Shown piece after piece: positions 27,625 through 35,179 of a DNA stretch of 64,000 nucleotides. The DNA is from Paenibacillus sp. NFR01 (GTDB lineage: Bacteria; Bacillota; Bacilli; Paenibacillales; Paenibacillaceae), in NCBI RefSeq assembly GCF_900111565.1, contig NZ_FOIK01000001.1, forward strand, positions 2,015,309-2,079,308. Direction: 5' to 3'. A program made the translations under genes and the position numbers. Every line of letters begins with the position of its first letter. The stretch's first letter is position 1. The notes beneath the pieces were generated by a model. The model saw nothing but the letters and a program-made list of their open reading frames with translations, did not search any database and had not been told where the DNA came from.

Positions 27625-29097
27625 CTACTCCACTTTGATGGCGTCAAAGAATTTCGTTTGAACGGTTTTTGCTGCATCGTCGAGCTGCGCCTTGGAGTCG
27701 GTGCCTTTCTTCGAGAACAGCTCCTGGATCACGTTCGACATGGTCGCATAGTAATCTTGCGTGTTGTATTGCGCTTCAGGCTTGCCGTCAAGCAGCGGCA
27801 TGATCGCTTCATCGTATTTGTAGACTACGCCCGGATGCTTGTCGTATACGGCTTGCGTTTTCTTGCCGAATTCGGAATCGGAAGCAAAGTAGTCAAGGAG
27901 CGGCGGAATGAAGTATTTGCCGTCGGCTTGGCGTTGCGTCAGGATCGCATCCAGCGCGTCAAGGCCTTTGTCGGAGAAGTAGTCGAATGTAATATAACGG
28001 AATGCCATTTCTTGTTCGTCTTTAGTCGCATTCGGATTGATGACGAGATAGTCGCCGCCGAGTACGCCGGTATGTTTGCCGCCTTTTTCAGCTGCAGGCA
28101 TCGGGTAGGTCAGCACGTCTTCCGGTTTCAGACCGCCTTGGTTCAGCGCTTGCTCGATTACGCCGTCAGATCCGGCCATAACCATTGCCGTACGTTGCTG
28201 TTGGAACGCGCCAACCGCGTCGCCCCAGCCCAGTGCCCAGTCTTGCGGAATCGCATTGGCTTCCCATCTCAGCTTCTTGTAGAAGTCCAGGGCTTTGATG
28301 CCGGCGTCGCTGTTGAAGGTTGCAACAACTTTGCCTGTGTCGGTGCTTTGGATTTCGCCGCCGGCTTCGAACAGGAAGTTGGTCCAGTTCCAGCCTGCTT
28401 CATTGCCTTTGCCCATCGGCGCGATGCCGGAGATGCCTTTTTTGGCGTCGGCTACGCCTTTGGCGGTATTCAGCATATCGTCCCAGGTCCAGTCAAGCGG
28501 TGGAACGGCTACGCCTTTGTCGTCCAGCATTTTTTTGTTGATCATCGTCGTGGTGACATAACCTTTTTGCGTTACGCCATATACCTTGCCGTCGATGATG
28601 AACTGATTTTGCAGCACAGGGTTGATTTGATCTTTGTATTCATAGTTGTTCCAGAGATCGGTAATGTCGGCAACCCAGCCCTTTTCCACGAGGAATTTCG
28701 CTTCGGTCGCATAAGTGTTGAAGAAAGTTGGCGCTTCGTTGGCTGCCATTTTTACGCCGATTTCGCTGACGTTATACTGCCAGTCGTCCTTGACGATTTC
28801 AACATTCGGATACACTTCCTGGAAACGCTTGATCTTGTCGTCTTCCTGTGCCCGCATTTCGGTAAGGTCAGGCGTCGGATAGTGAATTTTAATGGTTACT
28901 TTTCTTTGGGTGATATCGTCCGCTGGCGCATTTGTTGTATTTCCGCCATTGTCGGTTCCGGCATTGGTTGCCGCCGGCGAAGCTTCCCCTCCCGTATTTC
29001 CTTGTGCGTTGCCGTTGTTATTGTTGTTGTTGCCGCAAGCGGACAACAAGGAACCGGCCACAAGGAGGCATGCCAGTGCGCTCGAGAATTTACGCAT
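27625..29097 (-). CDS. CUT1 sugar ABC transporter substrate-binding lipoprotein
   Basis: 490 residues from the ATG at 29097 with GGGGAG 7 nt upstream; a TTG six codons earlier lacks a site. Lipobox LLSAC (Cys21) is followed by an Asn/Gly-rich tether and a family 1 binding fold (IKIHYPTPDLTEMRAQEDDK, GVTQKGYVTTTMINKKML, AMVMAGSDGVIEQ). It follows the two permease genes but has its own cre-bearing promoter, which would raise receptor levels above those of the permeases. Probably takes up alpha-linked di- or oligosaccharides given the GH65 genes upstream (inference). Confidence 0.92.
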   Translation of the reverse strand: MRKFSSALACLLVAGSLLSACGNNNNNNGNAQGNTGGEASPAATNAGTDNGGNTTNAPADDITQRKVTIKIHYPTPDLTEMRAQEDDKIKRFQEVYPNVEIVKDDWQYNVSEIGVKMAANEAPTFFNTYATEAKFLVEKGWVADITDLWNNYEYKDQINPVLQNQFIIDGKVYGVTQKGYVTTTMINKKMLDDKGVAVPPLDWTWDDMLNTAKGVADAKKGISGIAPMGKGNEAGWNWTNFLFEAGGEIQSTDTGKVVATFNSDAGIKALDFYKKLRWEANAIPQDWALGWGDAVGAFQQQRTAMVMAGSDGVIEQALNQGGLKPEDVLTYPMPAAEKGGKHTGVLGGDYLVINPNATKDEQEMAFRYITFDYFSDKGLDALDAILTQRQADGKYFIPPLLDYFASDSEFGKKTQAVYDKHPGVVYKYDEAIMPLLDGKPEAQYNTQDYYATMSNVIQELFSKKGTDSKAQLDDAAKTVQTKFFDAIKVE

Positions 29098-29137
29098 TGT
29101 TACTCCCCTTTTCAATTCAGTTTTAGCTTACAAATTT

Positions 29138-29162
29138 ATATTAAAAGAGAAACCGTTTACAA
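29138..29162 (-). promoter_or_regulatory. Promoter with cre site for the second binding protein
   Basis: -10 TAATAT (29138-29143). A cre site (29148-29162, minus strand TTGTAAACGGTTTCT) matches 14 of 15 consensus positions and overlaps the spacer/-35, the position expected for CcpA repression. Confidence 0.65.
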
Positions 29163-29231
29163 ACGAGGTGTATTTTTACTTCTTCCATGTGCAGGTTTAC
29201 GATTTAGCAGAGTGAAAACCAACACCTGATT

Positions 29232-30104
29232 TTACCCTTTTACCGCAGACAATGATACGCCGCGCATAATGAATTTCTGGAAGAGCAGGAATACGAGAAT
29301 CGGCGGCACCGAAACCATGAAGAGGATCGCAAACTTGATATTATTGTTCAAAGCCTTGACGTTAATGACGTATTTATAAATTGCCGTAGCCAGCGTGTAC
29401 TTGTCTTCGCTGTGCATGACGAGCGACGGCCAGAACCAGTCGTTCCATGCGGTGGAGAAAATAAAGATCGCCAGCGTGGCAAAAATCGGCACCGACAGCG
29501 GAACGGCAATCGTGAAGAAGCTTCTCGGCTCCGAAGCGCCGTCGATCCGCGCGGCTTCGAAGATTTCGGGATGCAGACCGTCGAAGAAGTTCTTCAGCAG
29601 CAGGAAGTAGAATGTATTCGCCCCCGCAGGCAGCCAGAACGCTGCATATTGGTTCAGCAGGCCGAGCTCCTTCAGGTTGACGAAGTTCGGAATCATATAG
29701 CTGGCCGCCGGAATGAACAGCGTCATCAGGAAGAAGAAATAGAATACTTTCTTACCCGGGACATTCATCCGCGAAATGCTGAAGGACGACATCCCCAGCA
29801 CCACAAGCGTAATGACCATATTGCCGACGAAAATAAAGAACGTATTCTTCAGGAACATCAGCAGGTCGATATAATTCAAGCCTTCCTTCAGATTGTTGAA
29901 ATGCCATTCTTTCGGGAAGAAATGCGGCGGAAAGGAATTAACCTCCTGGTTGGACTTCAGGCCGTTGAACATCGTCATCAGAATCGGATACAACATGGAG
30001 AACACCATCAATGCGATGAATAAGACCATAATTCCGTAAACGACCTTATTGCCGGTCTTTTTCAGATCGTGTTCCGACAGAATTCCTCTTTCAAAGCTGC
30101 TCAT
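29232..30104 (-). CDS. CUT1 sugar ABC transporter permease (MalG-type)
   Basis: 290 residues from the ATG at 30104 behind AAGGAGG; earlier in-frame codons lie inside the previous gene. Six membrane segments, EAA loop FEAARIDGASEPRSFFTIAV (about 192-211) and a VSLSAVKG C-terminus. One base separates its start from the stop of the upstream permease gene. It needs an ATPase encoded elsewhere. Confidence 0.92.
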   Translation of the reverse strand: MSSFERGILSEHDLKKTGNKVVYGIMVLFIALMVFSMLYPILMTMFNGLKSNQEVNSFPPHFFPKEWHFNNLKEGLNYIDLLMFLKNTFFIFVGNMVITLVVLGMSSFSISRMNVPGKKVFYFFFLMTLFIPAASYMIPNFVNLKELGLLNQYAAFWLPAGANTFYFLLLKNFFDGLHPEIFEAARIDGASEPRSFFTIAVPLSVPIFATLAIFIFSTAWNDWFWPSLVMHSEDKYTLATAIYKYVINVKALNNNIKFAILFMVSVPPILVFLLFQKFIMRGVSLSAVKG

Positions 30105-30105
30105 T

Positions 30106-31029
30106 TTAGTTGTCCTCCTTGTTAAGCTTGAACTGTAAGATGCCCAAACCGCCCAGGACAACAAACATCAGCATGCCGAGCGCCGTCGCCGTGCCGTAAT
30201 CCAGTCTGGTAAACGCATATTTCACGATCAGCAGCGCGTAGGTCAACGTCGTATTGTTCGGACCGCCGTCAAGGAGGGCCATCTGCGATTGATACCCTTG
30301 GGAGGTACTGATGATCTGCAGGATCAGCATCAAAATAATCAGGTTGCGCATCGAAGGCAGTGTAATGTGGCGGATACGCGCCCAGACGCCTGCGCCGTCG
30401 ATCTCAGCCGCCTCGTACCAGTCGCGCGGGATGCTCAGCACGGCTGCCAAATAAATCAGCATCCCGGAACCGAACTGCTGCCACGTCTCCATAAAGACAA
30501 GCGAGATCATGGACCACCTGCTGTCGGTTAGAAAAGCAACATTGTCCAGTCCCAGCGAGCCCAGCAGGGCATTGATCGGGCCTACCGGGTCATACAGCCA
30601 TCTCCAGAGGCCGTACAGCACGACGGCCGGCATCACGTAAGGCAAATAAGCCGCGACGCGTACGAAACCGCCGAATTTTCTCAGCTCGGAAATCGCGATC
30701 GCAAAGGCGATCGGCACCCAAAAGCCGATGATCAAACAAAGGCCCATATAGTAGAAGGTATTCTTCAAGGCCGTCCATACATCCGGGTCGGTCAAGGCTC
30801 TATGATAATTGTCAAAGCCGACAAAGGTGTTGCCTTTGACAAAATCCACAGTATAAAAGCTGTACAAAAAGCCTTTAAAAATAGGAACCCACATGAACAT
30901 GATAAAAATGGCCAGTGCGGGTACAAGGAACAGGTAGCCCCATAAATGTTTTTTCCATCGTTTCTCTTTGTACGGCATGCCTTTCAACTTCGCCTGTACG
31001 TCTTTTTCCATTACAGCGGTTTGGCTCAT
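30106..31029 (-). CDS. CUT1 sugar ABC transporter permease (MalF-type)
   Basis: 307 residues: a 27-residue charged cytoplasmic leader, then six membrane segments starting LWGYLFLVPALAIFIMFMWV. The EAA loop is YEAAEIDGAGVWARIRHITL (about 213-232). GAGGGAGA precedes the ATG. It follows the response-regulator gene by 120 bp, with a hairpin between, and is first in a permease-permease-receptor series. Loss of function should block import of the same sugar as the receptor at 27.6-29.1 kb. Confidence 0.92.
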   Translation of the reverse strand: MSQTAVMEKDVQAKLKGMPYKEKRWKKHLWGYLFLVPALAIFIMFMWVPIFKGFLYSFYTVDFVKGNTFVGFDNYHRALTDPDVWTALKNTFYYMGLCLIIGFWVPIAFAIAISELRKFGGFVRVAAYLPYVMPAVVLYGLWRWLYDPVGPINALLGSLGLDNVAFLTDSRWSMISLVFMETWQQFGSGMLIYLAAVLSIPRDWYEAAEIDGAGVWARIRHITLPSMRNLIILMLILQIISTSQGYQSQMALLDGGPNNTTLTYALLIVKYAFTRLDYGTATALGMLMFVVLGGLGILQFKLNKEDN

Positions 31030-31074
31030 CAGTCTCCCTCTTTCTTATCGTCTTTCAGCGCGCGGACAAAGCAA

Positions 31075-31114
31075 AGCGCCTCCTACCTTAATTCTAGAAA
31101 AAGCGGGAGGCGCT
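31075..31114 (-). terminator. Hairpin between response regulator and permease genes
   Basis: 9-bp arms AGCGCCTCC (31075-31083) and GGAGGCGCT (31106-31114), then TTTGCTTTGT on the minus strand: an imperfect terminator that may permit read-through. Confidence 0.6.
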
Positions 31115-31149
31115 GAACATGTGCAGTTCTATCGAAGTCGTAAGCGTTC

Positions 31150-32478
31150 TTACTTCTTCAGCTCGCTGGGACTGATGCCGTAATACTTTTTGAAGATTTT
31201 GCTGAAATGCTCGGGAGATTCGTAGCCGACCCGTTCGGCAATCTCGTAACGGCGCAGATCCGTGCCCAAAATCAGCTCGCGGCTCTCCTCCATGCGCAGC
31301 TTGATAACGTATTCCCACAGGTTATGGCCGGTATTTTTCTTAAAAAGATAGCTCAGATAGTTGGGGCTGACATGGTTTTTCTTGGCGACCTCGTGGATCG
31401 TAAGCCCCTTTTGCGCATAATTCTCTTCGATATATTCCTTGGCCTTCTGCACGATCTGGTTGCTGCGCGTGTGCAGTTCTTCGTCGGAAGGATCGGCGGC
31501 GTAGTTGTTCCAATTGAAATCGCCGTAGTAAAACACATAATGGTCGCTGTGCTCGCGGTTCCACAGGATGGCTTTGGAGGCCTGCCGGTTCAGCACTTCC
31601 ATAAACGACAGTCCCTTCAGGATCTGGCTAATGCCGATGACCGCGTTCAAATGCAGGTATTTGTGGATATTGAAATGCAGGCTCCGCCCCAGCACGTCCA
31701 GCCGGCTGATCTGCCCGGAGGAGGACTCCTCGTATTCTTTTTCATTCCACTGGATAACGGCGGTAATCAGCCCGTCCGGAGAATAAAAGGCCAGCGAGTT
31801 CCACTCCTGGTCGAGCAGTTCTTTGGCAATATTCAGCGCGGCGTATTTGAACAGTTCCCGGTCGCGTTCGGAGTAGCTTTTATCCGGAATATGCTCCGGC
31901 AGCGGCACCTTGATTTTGAGCACCGAGAAAAAGGGGCCTTTCAGCTTCAAATCGGCCAGCTCGGGCGCACGTTTCGGATCATTCAGAACGGTCTCCGGTT
32001 CCTCCAAAAGCTCGCTGAGCAGCTTGTTCAGCTTCGGATGCGTCTCCTCCAGACGGAAATTGTCCCCGAATCCGGCCATGTAGCTGGCCAGCTCGGGCGT
32101 CTTCTTGTCCATCTTCAGCAGGACGCTGCGCACGGAGTCGAGAAACTGCTCGCTGTTCAGCGGTTTGATCAAATAATCTTTGGCTCCAAGCCGGACCGCC
32201 ATCTGGGCGTATTGGAACGTCTCGTGGGCGGAGATGACGATGGTCTGCATCCACGGCTTCATCAATTTAGCATGCTGCATCAGCTCGATGCCGCTCATAG
32301 CTCCCATCTGGATATCCGTCACGAGCAGGTCGATCTCCTCCATGCGGATGCAGTCCAGCGCCTCGAATCCGCTGCTCGCGGTATAGATATGATCAATCTC
32401 CAGGCCCGAAGAAGCCAGCAGGCTGCTCAGCCCCTTGCAAATCAGCGGCTCATCGTCCACAACGAGAATGTTGAACAT
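31150..32478 (-). CDS. YesN-like response regulator (REC + AraC HTH, long linker)
   Basis: 442 residues. The receiver domain (1-122) has DDE at 8-10, phospho-acceptor Asp in LLVTDIQMGAMSG (about 55) and Lys in KPLNSEQ. A 190-residue middle segment of the type seen in Paenibacillus YesN homologues follows, then AraC HTH (about 340-442) with VAKKNHVSPNYLSYLFKKNT and IAERVGYESPEHFSKIFKKY. GAGGGG precedes the ATG. It lies 15 bp after the kinase gene, in one operon. Probably activates the sugar-transport genes immediately downstream. Confidence 0.92.
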   Translation of the reverse strand: MFNILVVDDEPLICKGLSSLLASSGLEIDHIYTASSGFEALDCIRMEEIDLLVTDIQMGAMSGIELMQHAKLMKPWMQTIVISAHETFQYAQMAVRLGAKDYLIKPLNSEQFLDSVRSVLLKMDKKTPELASYMAGFGDNFRLEETHPKLNKLLSELLEEPETVLNDPKRAPELADLKLKGPFFSVLKIKVPLPEHIPDKSYSERDRELFKYAALNIAKELLDQEWNSLAFYSPDGLITAVIQWNEKEYEESSSGQISRLDVLGRSLHFNIHKYLHLNAVIGISQILKGLSFMEVLNRQASKAILWNREHSDHYVFYYGDFNWNNYAADPSDEELHTRSNQIVQKAKEYIEENYAQKGLTIHEVAKKNHVSPNYLSYLFKKNTGHNLWEYVIKLRMEESRELILGTDLRRYEIAERVGYESPEHFSKIFKKYYGISPSELKK

Positions 32479-32493
32479 GACATTATCCCCTCT

Positions 32494-34281
32494 CTAGTTC
32501 GTTTGGTCCGACCGCGGCAGTCTTATGGTAACCACGGTCCCCCCGCCGTCACGCGCGGCGTACCTCAGCCCATATTCCGGCCCGAAATGCAGCTGGATAC
32601 GCTGATTGATGTTTCGTATGCCATAGCCGCTGCCCGGGTTCTCGTCGCGGAGCACCCGCTCGATCGCTTCATAATCTACCTTGCGGTAGCCGTTGTCTTC
32701 GATTGTAACGATAACGGTATCCTCTTCGGTTCGGGCGCGTATGAGAATTTCGCCGTCTTCCTCCATATTCTTGACGCCATGGATCATCGCATTTTCGATC
32801 AGCGGCTGGAGCGACACCTTCGGAATCAGGTTGGTCAGCGTATCCGGCTGAATCTGCCAGTTCACGGAGAAGGCGTACTCATAACGGTGCTGCTGCAATT
32901 TGACGTAGGCGTTCGCATGCTCCAGCTCTTCCTCCAGCGTAATCAGCTCCCGTCCGCGGCTCAGGCTGATCTTCATCAGCTTGGACAATTCCTTGATCAT
33001 TTCCGCGGATTCGGCGTTTCCTTCCAGCGAGCTTTTCCAATAGATGCTCTCCAGCGTGTTGTACAATAAATGCGGATTGATCTGCTGATATAACAACTGC
33101 AGCTGCGATTCCTTCTGCTTAAGCTCCATCTGGTATTTATAGAGGATCATGTCGTTCAACCGGCGGGCCATGTCGTAGGTGGAAGAGATCAGCAGACTAA
33201 CCTCATCGTTGCTGCCCCGGCGAGGCGTCTCCGGCACACGGTGGCCCGGCTCATATTTGCGGACGAAAAAGGCCAGCTTCTGCAGCGGCATCATCAGCGA
33301 GCGCCAGAAATACGTAATAATCACCAAGCCGAACAGCGCATAGGCGATGGTTATGTACAGAATGACCCGTTTCATTTCGCTCTGCTGCTGCAAAAGCGCT
33401 TTGACCGGGATTTTATAGACCAGCTTTTGGCCCAGCGCATGATTGTTGTTCACGACGTAAATAAAGTCGCTGGTAATGACATCATGGGTTCCATCGGGAT
33501 CGCCGCTTTCGGCGCCAGTCGGCAAGTCGATCACGTCGCCGGTGGAATTATTCGTAGCTGCCAGCACCCGGTTGTTCAGGTCGGTCAGGTAAATTTCCCC
33601 TTCAGGCAGGGAGACCGATTTGAGCGACTCGCCGATTTTGGTGTCCATCTTGGTGACGACCAGCACGCCGATTGTTTTGGACGCCTTGTAAATATTGTTG
33701 ACGGCCCGCACATAGGTCAGCGTTTTGCCGGCTTCGGCCTGATCGCTGAGCCGTTCGGTGAACATCAGGTAACCGCGCCCTTTCTTCTCCACCACCTGAT
33801 CGAACCAGACGGGCTTTTCATCCTTCGAGAAAAAATAGACTCCCGCTTTCTTCACCTGCGGAAAATTCGGCGCGAAAAAATAGTAGTTGTCGGGATCATA
33901 CACGTAGAGCGAATAATAGATGCCGTCTCCCCGTTCCGCCCCCTGCGAATAACTGAGCAGCAGCTTCTCAATGCTCTCATAGCGGGAAAGCCGTTCCAGA
34001 ATTTCATCATCGCCGGACATGTTGAGCTGCTGGATCATCGGGTTCTGGATGACGGTGCTCGTGATTTTGCTGACGGTATCGATATCCCGGTTGATAATGG
34101 CAAAGTTTTGCTTGTTCAGCTCAACGTAAGCGTTCGTCACATGCCGTTTCAGGATCTGCTCCGCCTTATAGTTGCCATAGCTGTTCAATATGATGATCGG
34201 CGTCAGCATGATGACGAACAGCAAAATCAGCTGCTGCTTGACGTTCAGCCGGAGCAGCGGTTTCATTAATGAAGACAACAA
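32494..34281 (-). CDS. YesM-like sensor histidine kinase
   Basis: 595 residues. TM1 at about 17-36, extracellular sensor to about 305, TM2 about 308-330, HAMP, then His_kinase with QINPHLLYNTLESIYWKSS (about 405-423) and HATPase with EDNGYRK and GSGYGIRNINQR. The start is taken as TTG at 34281 because GGAGGTG lies 8 nt upstream. An ATG five codons in is the alternative. A promoter with an overlapping cre-like site precedes it, so the whole sensor-transporter cluster may be catabolite-repressed. Confidence 0.9.
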   Translation of the reverse strand: MLSSLMKPLLRLNVKQQLILLFVIMLTPIIILNSYGNYKAEQILKRHVTNAYVELNKQNFAIINRDIDTVSKITSTVIQNPMIQQLNMSGDDEILERLSRYESIEKLLLSYSQGAERGDGIYYSLYVYDPDNYYFFAPNFPQVKKAGVYFFSKDEKPVWFDQVVEKKGRGYLMFTERLSDQAEAGKTLTYVRAVNNIYKASKTIGVLVVTKMDTKIGESLKSVSLPEGEIYLTDLNNRVLAATNNSTGDVIDLPTGAESGDPDGTHDVITSDFIYVVNNNHALGQKLVYKIPVKALLQQQSEMKRVILYITIAYALFGLVIITYFWRSLMMPLQKLAFFVRKYEPGHRVPETPRRGSNDEVSLLISSTYDMARRLNDMILYKYQMELKQKESQLQLLYQQINPHLLYNTLESIYWKSSLEGNAESAEMIKELSKLMKISLSRGRELITLEEELEHANAYVKLQQHRYEYAFSVNWQIQPDTLTNLIPKVSLQPLIENAMIHGVKNMEEDGEILIRARTEEDTVIVTIEDNGYRKVDYEAIERVLRDENPGSGYGIRNINQRIQLHFGPEYGLRYAARDGGGTVVTIRLPRSDQTN

Positions 34282-34305
34282 ACTGGATACACCTCCAGGA
34301 TAAAT

Positions 34306-34333
34306 AATATACCAAACGGCGAAACGCTTACAT
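34306..34333 (-). promoter_or_regulatory. Promoter of the second two-component/transport cluster with cre-like site
   Basis: -10 TATATT (34306-34311). A cre-like sequence ATGTAAGCGTTTCGC (34319-34333, minus strand) matches 12 of 15 positions and covers the -35 region. Confidence 0.5.
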
Positions 34334-34436
34334 AGGTTTATTTTAAAGATGATTATGTTTATTTGTACGCATTTTTAATTCAGGTTAAAATAAGCTCGCT
34401 TATTTGATATCTTCAGGCAGATGCTCGGGGCAGCGC

Positions 34437-34466
34437 ACAAAAACGCCCCGCCGACGATGGCGGGGC
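34437..34466 (-). terminator. Terminator after pgmB
   Basis: 7-bp GC arms CCCCGCC/GGCGGGG (34446-34452, 34459-34465), then GTTTTTG on the minus strand. Separates the GH65-pgmB operon from the kinase gene. Confidence 0.75.
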
Positions 34467-34522
34467 CATGTGCAGCGGGACGTTTGGATGAAGATTCAAA
34501 CGGCATTTTTCAATTCAAGAAA

Positions 34523-35158
34523 TCAGACGTTCAATGCGAACAATCCCGGCACGACGTAATCAGCCAGCTTTAAGATTTCCGGGCTGCCGATGCCGACCAC
34601 CTGCATACCGGCGGCTTTGCCGGCCTCAACGCCCGCCTCGGCATCCTCGAAGACGACGCACTCAGCCGGCGTCAGCTTCATCTCCTCGCACGCCTTTACG
34701 AACACCTCGGGATCGGGCTTGGCTTTGGAGACCTTATTGCCGTCGATAATGACGTCGAACAGTCCGGTGATGTTCAGCTTATCCAAGATGAACTCCGCAT
34801 TTTTGCTGGCCGAGCCAAGCGCGATGCCAATCCCTTGCTTCCGCAGCGACTGCAGGTACGTCCGCACGCCGGGCAGCAGCTCTGATTCATCCAGGCGCGA
34901 GATGTAATCAACGTAGAGGCGGTTTTTCTTGTCCGCCATCGCCAGCTTCTCGTCGTCGGAGAAGGTGAGGCCGCCGATCTCCAGCAGGATATCGAGCGAA
35001 CGCATCCGGCTGACGCCTTTCAATCGTTCGTTGTCCTCTTCCGTAAATACAAAACCCAACTCCTCCGCCAGCGAGCGCCAAGCGAGAAAATGGTATTTGG
35101 CGGTGTCGACGATGACGCCGTCCAGATCGAAAATTGCACCTTTCATTTGCTCCAGCAT
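34523..35158 (-). CDS. pgmB: Beta-phosphoglucomutase (HAD family)
   Basis: 211 residues. The HAD nucleophile/acid pair is in FDLDGVIVDTA (Asp11/Asp13), with LGSASKN (motif II), KPDPEVF (motif III Lys) and FEDAEAGVEAG (motif IV). The cap residues ERLKGVSRMRSLDILL match beta-PGM. It isomerises beta-glucose 1-phosphate to glucose 6-phosphate. The start has GGGAGA upstream. It directly follows two GH65 phosphorylase-family genes, which generate beta-glucose 1-phosphate, so it completes the pathway into glycolysis. Confidence 0.95.
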   Translation of the reverse strand: MLEQMKGAIFDLDGVIVDTAKYHFLAWRSLAEELGFVFTEEDNERLKGVSRMRSLDILLEIGGLTFSDDEKLAMADKKNRLYVDYISRLDESELLPGVRTYLQSLRKQGIGIALGSASKNAEFILDKLNITGLFDVIIDGNKVSKAKPDPEVFVKACEEMKLTPAECVVFEDAEAGVEAGKAAGMQVVGIGSPEILKLADYVVPGLFALNV

Positions 35159-35179
35159 GTACGTTCTCCCTTTTATCGT

